Positions 50,463 to 60,133 of a stretch of 64,000 nt of DNA are shown piece after piece. The DNA is from JAWKXU01 sp964468045 (lineage in GTDB: Bacteria; Pseudomonadota; Alphaproteobacteria; Sphingomonadales; Sphingomonadaceae). The stretch is from assembly GCA_964468045.1 (NCBI GenBank), contig CAYXTO010000013.1, positions 28,999-92,998 of the forward strand, given 5' to 3'. Positions within the stretch are counted from its first letter, which is position 1, and every line of letters starts with the position of its first letter. The notes under the pieces were generated by a model, which saw only the letters and a program-made list of their open reading frames with translations, was not told the origin of the DNA and searched no databases. Both the position numbers and the translations under genes were made by a program.

Positions 50463-52922
50463 TCAGTTGAACTTGAAGCCGAAGGTCACGCCATAGGTGG
50501 CCGGCATGCCCGCGAAGCGAGCGGCCGAGTCAGCCGAGGAGATCACGTTGGTCCAGTAGTAGGTGTTGAAGATGTTCTTGCCCCAGACCATGACCTTCCA
50601 GGCGCCTTCCGGAGCCTCGTAGCCCAGGCGGGCGTCAACCGTGGTCCAGCCCTTGAGAGCGAACGGGTTGGTCACGCCAGCCGGCAGGAAGCAGACCGGA
50701 TCGCCGGAGGTATCGACCTGGCAACCCTCTAGATACCTCATCCTGCGAGCACCCGGCTGCGAGTCGGACTTGGTCCGCGCGCTGAGGGTGACACCGAAGA
50801 ACGGCGAACCGCCATTTTCGAGTTCCTTGCGGTAATCGAGGTTGACCGTGCCCGACCATTCCGGCGTGAACGGCAGGTCATCACCTGCGAAGTCGTCCGC
50901 AACACCCAGCACGTTGTAGTTGTACGGAGCCGCCGGGCTCTCCTTGATCTTGGAGTTCAGGTAGGTCACCGCGCCGCTCAGGGTCAGACCATCGGTCGGA
51001 CGAACGGTCAGTTCGGCTTCCGCACCCCAGATGCGGGACTTGGGAATGTTGACCAGGGTTTCCAGGCCACCGAAGATCGCGTCAAGCAAGCGACCACGGA
51101 TCTGCTTGTCCTTGTAGTCCATGTAGAAGCCGGCCGCATTGAACTGGACCGCACGGTTGGCCAGCGAAGCCTTGAAACCGCCTTCAAAGGCCGTCACCGA
51201 TTCCTGCGTCACCGGCTCGAGCGCAACGAACAAAGCTGCCGCCAAGGTCGGGAAGGAACCTGCCTTGTAGCCACGTGACACGTTGGCATAGACCAGCACG
51301 TCCGGATTGACCTTGTAGTCAACGCCGACACGCCAGGAGACATTGTCTTCCTTCAAATTGCCACGGAACACTTCACCCGGCACGCCATCATAGTTGAGCG
51401 TGTAGCAGCCTTCCGGTGGGATCGGCGTGAACGGGTTACCGCTGATACCGCCCAGCACGTTGAAGAACTTGTTCACGTTGCCGTTGGGGGAAGTGTAGGA
51501 ACACATCGCGTTCTTGTTCGAAGTGTCGGTGTAACGCGCAGCGGCTTTCAAGGTCAGCTGCTCGGTCACGTCGAATTCGAGGTTACCGAACACGGCGATG
51601 TTCTCGATCTTCTGGAGATTCCGCGCGCCCGAATAGTTGATGTAGAACAGGCTGGAATCGTGGCTGGTGTTGTCGAAATAACGCAGGCCCTGATCGTCCA
51701 GGGTCTTGCTCTTTTCGTAGTTGGCGCCAAGCAGCCAGCGGATCTGCGAAACCGGATCATTGGCCAGGCGGAGTTCCTGGTTGAAGGTCTTGATGAAACC
51801 GTCGTTCTTCTCAAGATCGTAGGTGACATAGGCCATGCCGTCGCCATCCACGCCCTGGTTCTGCTTGTAATGCGCGTAGGAGGTCAGCGAGGTCAGGGTC
51901 AGCGAACCGAGCTCGATATCGGCCCGCATCGCCGCCTGCCACATCCGGCGATTGGAATAGGGGTCAAGATTGGTCTGGCCCCACTTCGCACGCTCGACCG
52001 GATCCAGCTGGCCCGCGTAACCTACATCGTTGGACGCCACGGTGCCCGGATCGGAAACGAGCGTCGACCAATCGGCGATACGCGGATTGCCGAACGACCA
52101 CAGCGCGCCCGGATTGCGATAGAAATCATGCAGGATTTCGCGTTCCGCGCTCCAGTTCTGGACGCGGATACCGACCAGCTGCTGCGCCTGCGGCTGCGAC
52201 TTGTCGCGCCAGGCGTTGACGTTGAACGACAGCTTGACGGTTTCGCTGGCATCCACATCGAGCAGCATGCGGCCGGCGACATAGGACTGGCCGCCGTTGG
52301 TGTCGCGGCGAGTCGCGCTGTACTGCCAATCGTCGCCGTTCAGGCCGGTCACGGCCACACGGCCACGCACGCCTTCGGCCAGCGGGCCGCTGATGAAGGC
52401 ATTGCCTTCGATCGTGTTGAAGCGGCCGTAGCTGATGTCACCGCCGGCCTCGAAGGTTTCGGTCGGCTTGTTGGCGATGTAGTTGATCGCGCCGCCGGTG
52501 GAGTTCTGGCCGAACAGGGTGCCCTGCGGACCCTTCAGCGCTTCGATGCGCTGCAGGTCGTAAGCGGCGTGCGAGGCAAGCGCCGGGAACGGCATCGGGA
52601 TCTGGTCGAGATAGACGGAAACGGCCGGATAGACGCCCAGCGAGCTTTCGTTGAAGCCGACGCCACGCAGCGTCAGGATCGGCGTACCGGTGTTCGACGG
52701 CGCGAAGGCGAGGCCCGGAACCACCGAAGCAACGTCGGAAAGCGACGTCAGCTTGCGTTCCTGCAGAGCCGCACCGGAAATGGCGGTGATGGTCAGACCG
52801 ACGTCGTTGAGGTTTTCCTCACGCTTGTTGGCCGTAACGACGATTTCGCCTGCATCCTGGGCGATAGCTACGCCAGGCACCATGATCATGGCAGTTGCGA
52901 GTAGATAATTGCGGAAATGCAT
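50463..52922 (-). CDS. TonB-dependent outer-membrane receptor
   Basis: 819 residues. A signal peptide (MHFRNYLLATAMIMVPGVAIAQ) is followed by a TonB-box/plug (GEIVVTANKREENLNDVGL; LTLRGVGFNESSLG; RIEALKGPQGTLFGQNSTGGAINYIANKP) and a 22-strand-type barrel ending in AGMPATYGVTFGFKFN. It imports a substrate too large or hydrophobic for porins. ATG 52922 has GGGAGG upstream; the ATG 30 bases earlier would put charged residues before the signal. Position beside the Baeyer-Villiger and kinase unit suggests uptake of the pathway's starting compound. Confidence 0.95.
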   Translation of the reverse strand: MHFRNYLLATAMIMVPGVAIAQDAGEIVVTANKREENLNDVGLTITAISGAALQERKLTSLSDVASVVPGLAFAPSNTGTPILTLRGVGFNESSLGVYPAVSVYLDQIPMPFPALASHAAYDLQRIEALKGPQGTLFGQNSTGGAINYIANKPTETFEAGGDISYGRFNTIEGNAFISGPLAEGVRGRVAVTGLNGDDWQYSATRRDTNGGQSYVAGRMLLDVDASETVKLSFNVNAWRDKSQPQAQQLVGIRVQNWSAEREILHDFYRNPGALWSFGNPRIADWSTLVSDPGTVASNDVGYAGQLDPVERAKWGQTNLDPYSNRRMWQAAMRADIELGSLTLTSLTSYAHYKQNQGVDGDGMAYVTYDLEKNDGFIKTFNQELRLANDPVSQIRWLLGANYEKSKTLDDQGLRYFDNTSHDSSLFYINYSGARNLQKIENIAVFGNLEFDVTEQLTLKAAARYTDTSNKNAMCSYTSPNGNVNKFFNVLGGISGNPFTPIPPEGCYTLNYDGVPGEVFRGNLKEDNVSWRVGVDYKVNPDVLVYANVSRGYKAGSFPTLAAALFVALEPVTQESVTAFEGGFKASLANRAVQFNAAGFYMDYKDKQIRGRLLDAIFGGLETLVNIPKSRIWGAEAELTVRPTDGLTLSGAVTYLNSKIKESPAAPYNYNVLGVADDFAGDDLPFTPEWSGTVNLDYRKELENGGSPFFGVTLSARTKSDSQPGARRMRYLEGCQVDTSGDPVCFLPAGVTNPFALKGWTTVDARLGYEAPEGAWKVMVWGKNIFNTYYWTNVISSADSAARFAGMPATYGVTFGFKFN

Positions 52923-52976
52923 CAAGTTCCTCCCTGAAGCGAACTCCGACATGAGTTCGGCTTTTCCAGAGAGCGG

Positions 52977-53004
52977 CTCGTAATTTCGGACGACGGATTG
53001 TCAA
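52977..53004 (-). promoter_or_regulatory. Candidate promoter for TonB receptor gene
   Basis: On the minus strand TTGACA (53004-52999) is a good -35 element. The -10 is weak (TACGAG at 52982-52977, 16-base spacing), so an activator may be needed. A GTCCGAAAT element lies between them. Confidence 0.35.
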
Positions 53005-53127
53005 CGTATTCCCGACAATGTTTCAGGAAAATACTCCAACGTGTTGCAAAAAAGGCGCAGCCGCTTTTCTACGGTGATCCTCGGGTCTGGAGTGTGATTT
53101 CCCCGCCGTGCCGTTCAAAGCAAACCA

Positions 53128-53154
53128 GGCCGGCAACGCCACGCGCTGCCGGCC
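53128..53154 (-). terminator. Hairpin terminator
   Basis: GGCCGGCA (53128-53135) pairs with TGCCGGCC (53147-53154). On the minus strand it is followed by TGGTTTGCTTTG. It probably ends the reductase transcript. The remaining gap 52923-53127 shows no gene; it holds the TonB promoter. Confidence 0.6.
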
Positions 53155-53178
53155 CGATCCCAATTATGGCAAGGCTGG

Positions 53179-53697
53179 TTAGAGAGTGACGCCTTCGGGC
53201 AGGTCGAGCGCGACCACCGGGATCTCCCGCTGGCAACGAGTCTGATATTCAGCCTGGGCCGGCTGCTCCTTGGTGATGAAATCCCAATAGGCCTTGCGCG
53301 CTTCGCCGGTGATCACGCGCGCGGTGGCTTCGGAGCCGTTGGCGCCGACCTGGATGCGGCACTGCGGGTTCGCCTGCAGGTTGAGGAACCATACCGGCGG
53401 CTCTTCCGTGCCGCCGCGCGAGGCGACGATCAGGATATCGCCATTGAAGCGATAATATTGCAGCGCCGTGTTGCGCCATTCCCCGCTCTTGCGGCCGAGA
53501 TGGTGCAGCAGCAGGCAGGAAACCGGGCCGCCCGGCGTGCCGATCGCGATCGGATCCCAGTAATGCGCCGCCTCCGGATCGGTGAGATATTGCTGCCGGT
53601 GCTTTTCCAGCTCTTCCTTCACCAGGTCCGGGAGAGCCTTGAACTCATCCTTCGCAAAATTTGCTGCGCGAACCTCATCCATCTTTCCAGACGACAT
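53179..53697 (-). CDS. Deazaflavin-dependent nitroreductase (DDN) family protein
   Basis: 172 residues, split-barrel fold. LLHHLGRKSGEWRNTALQYYRFNGDILIVASRGG and PVWFLNLQANPQCRIQVG match the family signature GRKSG, then NL-ANP. Family members in actinobacteria use coenzyme F420; in proteobacteria the cofactor is often unknown. Together with two luciferase-like proteins it hints at F420 or special flavin chemistry in the pathway. GGGAGAG precedes ATG 53697. Divergent from the APH kinase gene at 53888. Confidence 0.87.
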   Translation of the reverse strand: MSSGKMDEVRAANFAKDEFKALPDLVKEELEKHRQQYLTDPEAAHYWDPIAIGTPGGPVSCLLLHHLGRKSGEWRNTALQYYRFNGDILIVASRGGTEEPPVWFLNLQANPQCRIQVGANGSEATARVITGEARKAYWDFITKEQPAQAEYQTRCQREIPVVALDLPEGVTL

Positions 53698-53887
53698 CTC
53701 TCTACTCTCCCGATTTCGCTACGAAGAGCGAGGTAAACCGGCAGGGCCTGTCATTGTCAATCGATTCTCCTTCGGCTTTTGGAGATTCGCGCTGCCCCCT
53801 TGGCTTGCCGGGCGACAGGCTATAGGCGGGTGTTCCGCAAAACCATGGGCCATCAGCAGGCCGGACCACATCCAACTGGACGAGGAT

Positions 53888-55084
53888 ATGCCGACAGACA
53901 TTCGCAGCAACCCAGACAAGGCCTGGATCGAAGCCGTTCGCGAGCGGTATGAGGTCGAACGGACGGTGGACCTCGCCCTCACCCGCAAGCTGGAGCGGCG
54001 CGGCGCGCAGACTTTCAGCATCGCCCAGCTCGATGAATTGACCCAGCGGCTGGAAGCCTTCCTGGCGAAGCGGCTCGAAGGACCTTTCGCGATTCGCAAC
54101 CTGCGCGCGCTGACGGGGGGCAATTCCAAGGAGCAGTTCTCCTTCGAGCTCGACTGGAATTGCAATGGCGAGGCCCGCAAGGGCGAAAAGATGGTGCTCC
54201 GCCGCGAGCAGGCCGAATCCATCGTGGAGGCCGACAAGCTGAGGGAATTCCAGCTGGTCAGGGTGGCCGCATCGATGATGCCGGTTCCTACCGCCTACTG
54301 GCTGGACGAAAGCGGGGATGAGCTGGGCCGCCCCGCGCTGATCTACAGCTTCGTGACCGGAGTGCAGAAGCCGACCAAGTCAACCAGCAAGGTCACTGGA
54401 ATCGGGATCAATTTCGATGCCGATTACCGCGCCGCGCTCGGGCCGCAATTCATCGATTACCTCGCGCGGATCCATAATTTCGAGCCTGCCGGGCACGACC
54501 TGTCCGCCTTCGATATGCCGCAGGTCGGCACCACTCAGGATGTGGACTGGCAGATCAACTGGTGGGCCAGGGCCTGGTTCGAGGACCGGCTGGAAGAGGT
54601 CCCGCTCATGACTATGGCCGAGCGGTGGCTCCGGGCCAACCGCAAGCCCCTCGATCATGTGTCGCTGATCCACGGCGATTTCCGCACCGGCAACTTCCTG
54701 TTCGACGAGGATACGCTCAAGATCACGGCGATACTCGATTGGGAAACCGGATATTTCGGCGATCGCCATGGCGATCTAGCGTGGGTCCTCAATCCGGTCT
54801 TCATCACCCCATCCGAAACCGGCGAGCCGCTGTACACTTCGCTCTTCGCACGCGACAAGTTCCTGCGTGATTACGAGAAGGCGAGCGGCCTCACGGTGGA
54901 TGAGGAACGGCTGACCTATTATAATATATTCGCTTATTGGCGTTCGGTCGTGCTCACCCTGGGCGCCGGCCCGCGCGCGGCGGGGGCGCTCAAGACTCAT
55001 CAGGACGTCGTGCTGAGCTGGTTCGCGGGGATTTCCTATCCTCTCATCGAGGCACTGCGCCGGGAACTGGACAAGGTCGTCTGA
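53888..55084 (+). CDS. APH-family kinase, copy 2 (no partner gene beside it)
   Basis: A 398-residue phosphotransferase: LTGGNSKEQFSFELDW (75-90), HGDFRTGNFLF (263-273) and LDWETGYFGDRHGDLAW. It is closer to the copy at 62548 (shared LTRKL-RRG and SFVTGVQKP segments) than to that at 48197. The small partner gene present beside the other two is not seen here; a PaaI thioesterase follows after 13 bases. It may use a partner made elsewhere. The start ATG 53888 has GAGG very close; alternatives read into the upstream gap. Confidence 0.88.
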   Translation: MPTDIRSNPDKAWIEAVRERYEVERTVDLALTRKLERRGAQTFSIAQLDELTQRLEAFLAKRLEGPFAIRNLRALTGGNSKEQFSFELDWNCNGEARKGEKMVLRREQAESIVEADKLREFQLVRVAASMMPVPTAYWLDESGDELGRPALIYSFVTGVQKPTKSTSKVTGIGINFDADYRAALGPQFIDYLARIHNFEPAGHDLSAFDMPQVGTTQDVDWQINWWARAWFEDRLEEVPLMTMAERWLRANRKPLDHVSLIHGDFRTGNFLFDEDTLKITAILDWETGYFGDRHGDLAWVLNPVFITPSETGEPLYTSLFARDKFLRDYEKASGLTVDEERLTYYNIFAYWRSVVLTLGAGPRAAGALKTHQDVVLSWFAGISYPLIEALRRELDKVV

Positions 55085-55097
55085 TCGGCAGTCCAGC

Positions 55098-55616
55098 ATG
55101 ACAAGCCCGACACCGGACGGCTTCGTCCGCTTCGACAATCTGGCAGGCAATGCCTACATGGAAATGGTCGGCCCGCTGTTCATGCGGGTCGATTCCGAAC
55201 GCGGCCCCTTGTTCGGCTTCCGGGTCGAGCAGCGTCACTGCAACGCCATCGGCATCTGCCATGGCGGAATGATCGCCACCTTCGCCGATATCTACCTGCC
55301 GACCCAATTGCGGTTCGATCCGGAATTCGACGACGGCTATACGCCCACGATATCCCTGACGCTCGATTTTCTGGGCATGGCCAGGGTCGGCGCATGGGTC
55401 GAGGGAAGCGGGCGCCTGCTCAGAAGAACCGGCCGGATAATCTTCACCGAGGGCCTTGTCACCGCCGATGGCGAACCGGTCCTGCGGGCGAGCGGAACGT
55501 TCCGGAAAGGCAAGCCGGGCGAGCGGGTCGATACCAACGAGCATCTGCAATCACTGGCGGGGACGTGGCCGACTCCGCCGCTTTCCGGCCCGGGGCCTTC
55601 AGTGCGCCGCCAGTGA
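55098..55616 (+). CDS. PaaI-type thioesterase
   Basis: A 172-residue hot-dog protein. RHCNAIGICHGGMIATFADIYL is the active-site helix with HGG; SLTLDFLGMARVGAWVEG follows. It probably releases CoA from stalled intermediates. It follows the kinase gene by 13 bases and overlaps the end of the converging MFS gene by 18 bases. Confidence 0.85.
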   Translation: MTSPTPDGFVRFDNLAGNAYMEMVGPLFMRVDSERGPLFGFRVEQRHCNAIGICHGGMIATFADIYLPTQLRFDPEFDDGYTPTISLTLDFLGMARVGAWVEGSGRLLRRTGRIIFTEGLVTADGEPVLRASGTFRKGKPGERVDTNEHLQSLAGTWPTPPLSGPGPSVRRQ

Positions 55617-57206
55617 AGTATCGCCCGCGGCCAACGCCCGCTCCGTCACCGTAGCCTCGCCTTCCGGCAGGATGATGGCGAGCCGCCACAGCAGCAGCAG
55701 CAAGGGCGGCATGACTAGGAAAAGCGAGAGCATCGCCATCTGCAGATTGCCGGTGATGTCGCTGATCACCCCCACCATGTAGGGCCCGAGACCGAGGCCA
55801 ACGAGGCTGCTGGCCAGGGTCTGCACGGCGAACCCCGCCCCCCGCAGACGGGGAATGACCAGGTCCTGCGCGCTGGCGATCATGATCGGCGACCAGACCG
55901 TCAGCAGCATCAGCGAAAAGAAGTTCAGCACGAAGAACTGCATGACGCTGGTGGTGGTATATTGGACGATCGTGACGGCGGAGAAGCCGATCATGCAAAG
56001 GATCAGGAAATATATGCGCCCCGCGGGATGGCGCAGCTTGACCCAATCCCCGATCCATCCGCCAAGGAATGTGCCGAGACCGCCGCCAAAGACGGCTATC
56101 AGGCCGAGCGCGAGGCCATCTTCCGGCCCGAGCCCGAGATAGCGATTGCCATATACATAGACGAAGGCGCCGGTGGCGTAGGTATAGATTCCCAGCAGGC
56201 CGCAGCAGAGCGCGAGCAGGCGGTAAGTCTTCCCGCCCAGGGTGAGCGCATGGGTGACCGGATCGCGCAGCCTCACCGACTGGCCCCAGCTGAATGCCGC
56301 ATAGGAGCCGATGCCGATGGCGAGCCACTGAACCAGATTGCTCGTCACGGTGAAGCCGGCAATGGTTCCGATCACGGCGCGCCGCTCTGGCGGCAGCATG
56401 TCTTCGATCACGACATGGACGACGAGACTCAGGGCCAGGGCGATCGCGAGACCCAGCCCATTGCGGCGCATGGTCGCGGCGTCCCCGCCCAGCCTGCGAA
56501 TGCTGGCGATGCTCCAGGGCGGGAACATCATCTTCGCTTCGGTAACGACATTGCGGAAGGGATGCGGATCGCCCGGATGCGGATTGCCATCGAGTTCGCC
56601 CCGCACCGGCTCGCGGACCGTGAGATAGACCAGCAGGGCAAGCAGAATGCCGGGCAGGCCGACTATGATGAAGGCGGCTTGCCATCCCCGCATGCCGAAC
56701 CAGCCCGGCCACCAGTCCAGCACATAGCCGCCGATGATCAGCGACAGGCCGATCCCGACATAGACCCCCGTGGTGTAGATGGCGAGTATCGTCCCCCGTA
56801 TCCGCTTGGGGAAATAATCCCCCAGCAGCGAAATCGCAGCGGGGGAAGCGCTTGCCTCGCCGACACCCACCCCGAGCCGGGCAAGCCCCAGCTGGACGAA
56901 ATTGCCCGCAAAGCCGGAAACGGTGGTCATCAGCGACCAGAAGCACAGGCCGATCGAGAGCGTCTTCACCCGGCTCCAGCCATCCGCCAGCCGCGCCAGC
57001 GGAATGCCGAACAGCGCATAGAACATGGCGAAGGCCGTGCCGTACAGCAGGCCGATCTGGGCATCGGTAAGTCCAAGATCGGCCTTGAGATAGGGGGCAA
57101 GGATCGTGATGATCTGCCGATCCACGAAATTCATCGTGTAGATCAGCACCAGCAGCACGAGAACGTACCAAGGGTACCAGCCCCCCTTGGCCGAACCGCT
57201 GCTCAC
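55599..57206 (-). CDS. MFS transporter, spinster-like
   Basis: About 535 residues with 12 predicted helices. The N-terminal half has FVDRQIITILAPYLKADLGLTDAQIG and GVGVGEASASPAAISLLGDYFP, both typical of spinster-type MFS carriers. A long cytoplasmic loop (about 65 residues, with TMRRNGLG) lies between the two halves. The start is uncertain: GTG 57206 with GGGGA, or TTG 57221 with GGGGAG nine bases upstream. The frame before these overlaps the SDR gene. It probably imports or exports a pathway acid. Confidence 0.87.
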   Translation of the reverse strand: MSSGSAKGGWYPWYVLVLLVLIYTMNFVDRQIITILAPYLKADLGLTDAQIGLLYGTAFAMFYALFGIPLARLADGWSRVKTLSIGLCFWSLMTTVSGFAGNFVQLGLARLGVGVGEASASPAAISLLGDYFPKRIRGTILAIYTTGVYVGIGLSLIIGGYVLDWWPGWFGMRGWQAAFIIVGLPGILLALLVYLTVREPVRGELDGNPHPGDPHPFRNVVTEAKMMFPPWSIASIRRLGGDAATMRRNGLGLAIALALSLVVHVVIEDMLPPERRAVIGTIAGFTVTSNLVQWLAIGIGSYAAFSWGQSVRLRDPVTHALTLGGKTYRLLALCCGLLGIYTYATGAFVYVYGNRYLGLGPEDGLALGLIAVFGGGLGTFLGGWIGDWVKLRHPAGRIYFLILCMIGFSAVTIVQYTTTSVMQFFVLNFFSLMLLTVWSPIMIASAQDLVIPRLRGAGFAVQTLASSLVGLGLGPYMVGVISDITGNLQMAMLSLFLVMPPLLLLLWRLAIILPEGEATVTERALAAGDTSLAAH

Positions 57207-57259
57207 GCTTTCCCCGCCCAAAGCCGTTTTCTCCCCAACCGGCCGCTTTTCGATGTGCT

Positions 57260-58000
57260 TCAGCGGGCCAGATATCCCCCGTCCACGGGGTAGTAGGCGC
57301 CGGTTATGAAGCTTGCGGCGGAAGAAGCAAGGAAAGCGACGGCGGCGGCGATCTCGGCGGGTTGCGCCAGGCGCCCGATCGGATGCAACGCGGCGATCTG
57401 GTCGAGATGTTCGAGCGTCGCCTTCTTCAGGAGCGGGGTTTCGACATAGCCGGGCCCGATCGCATTGACGCGAATGTTCCTGGATACGCATTCCAGCGCG
57501 GCCGCCTTGGTCAGGCCCACCACGCCATGCTTGGAGGAAATATACGGAGCTGCGCCATCGCGCGCGATGGCGCCCATGATCGAGGCGATGTTGACGATCG
57601 AGCCGCCGGTCTTCTCCATCGCCGGAATCTCGGCCTTCAGGCAGTAGAAGACGCCGTCCAGATTGATGCCGACCACCTTGCGCCAGTCCTCGATGCTGGT
57701 TTCCGTGATGGGCGCCAGTTCCGTGGAGATGCCGGCGTTGTTGACCGCGATATCGAGGCGGCCGAAGGTCGCCATCGCGAAACCGACCATCGCCTGGCAG
57801 GAGGCTGCATCGGCCACATCGACCCGGACGGACGCGGCGCCTTCACCCAGTTCGGCAGCCAGCTTCGCGCCGGCTTCCTCCGACAGGTCGGCGATGACGA
57901 CCTTGGCGCCCGAAGCGCGAAAAATGCGGGTGCAGGCTTCGCCGATGCCGGATGCGCCGCCCGTTACCAGCGCAACCTTGCCGTTGAGTTCAAAATTCAT
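57260..58000 (-). CDS. SDR oxidoreductase
   Basis: A 246-residue classical SDR: VTGGASGIGEACTR, VNNAG, NIASIMG and YISSKHGVVGLTKAAALE. NAD(H) use is suggested by an acidic residue after strand 2 (VIADLSEE). It interconverts an alcohol and a ketone. It sits between a transporter and an alpha/beta hydrolase in one transcript; the substrate is unknown. Confidence 0.9.
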   Translation of the reverse strand: MNFELNGKVALVTGGASGIGEACTRIFRASGAKVVIADLSEEAGAKLAAELGEGAASVRVDVADAASCQAMVGFAMATFGRLDIAVNNAGISTELAPITETSIEDWRKVVGINLDGVFYCLKAEIPAMEKTGGSIVNIASIMGAIARDGAAPYISSKHGVVGLTKAAALECVSRNIRVNAIGPGYVETPLLKKATLEHLDQIAALHPIGRLAQPAEIAAAVAFLASSAASFITGAYYPVDGGYLAR

Positions 58001-58005
58001 GGATT

Positions 58006-58821
58006 TCAGCCCTTCATCTCGGGATTTTCGGCTTCGAGTTCATCCAGGAATTCCTCGATCGCCTTGTTGACCTCGTCTGGGTGAGTAATGTTGACCGCAT
58101 GCGGCCCGCCTTCAATCAGTGTGACGCCGCGTGCATCGGGCACGCCCTGCGGCGTCCTGAGGCCCAATTCATGCGAAGTGGCGATATCGGCAAGGCCATG
58201 GATGGTCGCCACCGGCACCGAGACGTCCTTCAACCGATCCCACAGCGGGTCGATCGACATCAAACAGCCGGTCGCATCACGCACCTGCTGCTTGGTCATG
58301 TCGAACCAGGCCTTGTGCCAGTAATCGTGGTTGGCGCCGGGGCCGAGAATGAAGCTGGCAAGGAATCCCACCTTGCCCTGATCCGCCCCGTTCACGAACC
58401 AGTCGTCCATCGTGCGCACGAAGGTGTCGTCGCCGCTGTCCGGCACTTCGCCCGCCTGCGTGGCAAGCTGGACGATGCCGTAGAACTTTTCCGGCGCGAG
58501 CAGGGCCCCACGCATCCCGACGATACCGCCCTGGCTCATCCCGACATGGACGATCTTGCCGAGATCGAGCGCATCGATCAGGCCGAGCAGGTCCTTGGCG
58601 GAATCCCAGTAGTTGAAATCGCCTTGCCACTGGGTCTCGCCATGGCCCCGCGCATCCCAGGCGATGCAGCGGCAGCGCGACTTGAAATATTCGACCTGTT
58701 GGTCGAACATCGTATGGTTCATCATGTAGCCGTGGCTGAAGACCAGCGGGATGCCGGGCCCGCCCGTATCCTCGAACGCGATTTTCGCGCCGGATGGCAC
58801 GTCGACGAATTGCACTGCCAT
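58006..58821 (-). CDS. Alpha/beta hydrolase
   Basis: 271 residues: FSHGYMMNHTMFDQQ (oxyanion hole), GMSQGGIVGMRGAL (nucleophile Ser), GLADIATS and GGPHAVNITHP (His). It resembles 3-oxoadipate enol-lactonase and meta-cleavage hydrolases. It could hydrolyse a lactone or a C-C bond of a ring product. Five bases separate it from the SDR gene. Confidence 0.9.
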   Translation of the reverse strand: MAVQFVDVPSGAKIAFEDTGGPGIPLVFSHGYMMNHTMFDQQVEYFKSRCRCIAWDARGHGETQWQGDFNYWDSAKDLLGLIDALDLGKIVHVGMSQGGIVGMRGALLAPEKFYGIVQLATQAGEVPDSGDDTFVRTMDDWFVNGADQGKVGFLASFILGPGANHDYWHKAWFDMTKQQVRDATGCLMSIDPLWDRLKDVSVPVATIHGLADIATSHELGLRTPQGVPDARGVTLIEGGPHAVNITHPDEVNKAIEEFLDELEAENPEMKG

Positions 58822-58854
58822 GATTTCTCTCCCGCGGAATGGGCCGTATGGTGA

Positions 58855-60006
58855 CTATCTGGTTTTCTGGTAGACGCGCGCCATGGCTTCCTGGGCCCTT
58901 GCGGTGATTTCGGCGCCTTCGAAGCCGGTGCCCATGACATCGTCGAAGCTGGCCAGAGTGGCGCGGTTGGTGCCCCGATAGTAAGGAATCACCTCCTCGG
59001 CGAACAACTGGTGGCTGCGCAGCGTCGCATCGTGCCGCGCCCAGTCCACGCCCATCAGCATGTAGCAGCCGAACCCGCCCGACTTCTCGATCAGCCGATC
59101 GATCTGCGCCCGCGCCATCTCCGGCGTCCCGATCACGGCCGCGCCGGTTTCGTTGAGCTGGTCCACCGCCTTGTCGCAATTGGACCAATCAATGCCAAGG
59201 CCGGGATTGATGTGCTCGCGGTAATTCTCCAGCTTGCACATCCCGTAGCGCACCTCATCGCGCGCCTGCTCGAAAGTCTCGGCGATATGCATCGGACCCA
59301 CCAGCCGCCACTTGCTGCGATCCGCCACGTGGCCGAACTTTTTCGATTCGGTTGCCAGGATTTCCCAGTGTTCGAGCAGCTTTTCGACGCCGACAGGGTT
59401 GGTTGCCGCCACCGACAGCAGTCCCATCCCGTACTTGCCCGCCAGCAGCGGACCCGAGGGCGAGATCACTCCCACCGTCGCCATGTCGAAATTGGTGTAG
59501 GGCAGCAGCTGCAGCCGCGCATCGACCAGGTTGAACCAGTCGGTCTTGCGGGTCACTCGCTCGCCCCTGAACAGCGGGATCAGCACTTCCAGCGATTCAT
59601 GCAGCATCCGCCGGTTGTTGAGCGGATCGAGGCCGACCATCTGCGCATCCTGCACCAGCTGGCCCGGCGCCAAGCCGAACATCATCCGCCCGCGCGTCAT
59701 GTAGTCCAGCTGCACGATCCGGTCCGCCACCATCAGCGGATTGTGATAGGGGATGGTGATCGCCCCGGTTCCCAGCTTGATGTGCTTGGTCCGCTCCGCG
59801 GCCGCCGCGATCGTCAGCTCCGGGCACGAGATCGTCTCGACCCCGCCCGAGTGATGCTCCCCGATCCAGGCCTCGTCAAAGCCCAGGCGGTCCAGGTTGA
59901 TGATCGTCTCCATGTCCTGCTGCAAACCCAGCAACGGGTTCAGCTCGGGCCGGTGATACGGCCCCATGAAAATCCCGAACCGCATCCCTTCCTCGATAAA
60001 CTTCAT
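58855..60006 (-). CDS. Luciferase-like (LLM) flavin-dependent monooxygenase, copy 2
   Basis: 383 residues: FGIFMGPYHRPELNPLLGLQQD, LGFDEAWIGEHHSGG, LGTGAITIPYHNPLMVADRIVQLDYMTRGRMMFGLAPG. It is a clear paralogue of the enzyme at 25312. ATG 60006 has AGGA upstream; earlier in-frame starts are unsupported. It should oxidise an aldehyde or ketone with reduced flavin or F420. The 127-base gap to the next gene (60007-60133) shows nothing definite. Confidence 0.9.
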   Translation of the reverse strand: MKFIEEGMRFGIFMGPYHRPELNPLLGLQQDMETIINLDRLGFDEAWIGEHHSGGVETISCPELTIAAAAERTKHIKLGTGAITIPYHNPLMVADRIVQLDYMTRGRMMFGLAPGQLVQDAQMVGLDPLNNRRMLHESLEVLIPLFRGERVTRKTDWFNLVDARLQLLPYTNFDMATVGVISPSGPLLAGKYGMGLLSVAATNPVGVEKLLEHWEILATESKKFGHVADRSKWRLVGPMHIAETFEQARDEVRYGMCKLENYREHINPGLGIDWSNCDKAVDQLNETGAAVIGTPEMARAQIDRLIEKSGGFGCYMLMGVDWARHDATLRSHQLFAEEVIPYYRGTNRATLASFDDVMGTGFEGAEITARAQEAMARVYQKTR

Positions 60007-60133
60007 AATCCTGGTTCCCAATCTTCCGCCCGCGCATCCGCCCTGCAATCCAGGGCGGTATCCGAGCAATCCTCGGTTCTTCAGTGAGGGACAGGGAAGT
60101 TCCTGTCAATCCGAGTCCCTAGTGAATACCTCC

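Noticed and set aside
48281..50470. 729-codon plus-strand frame
   Set aside because: Antisense to the kinase and the AttH-like gene; composition typical of a shadow frame.
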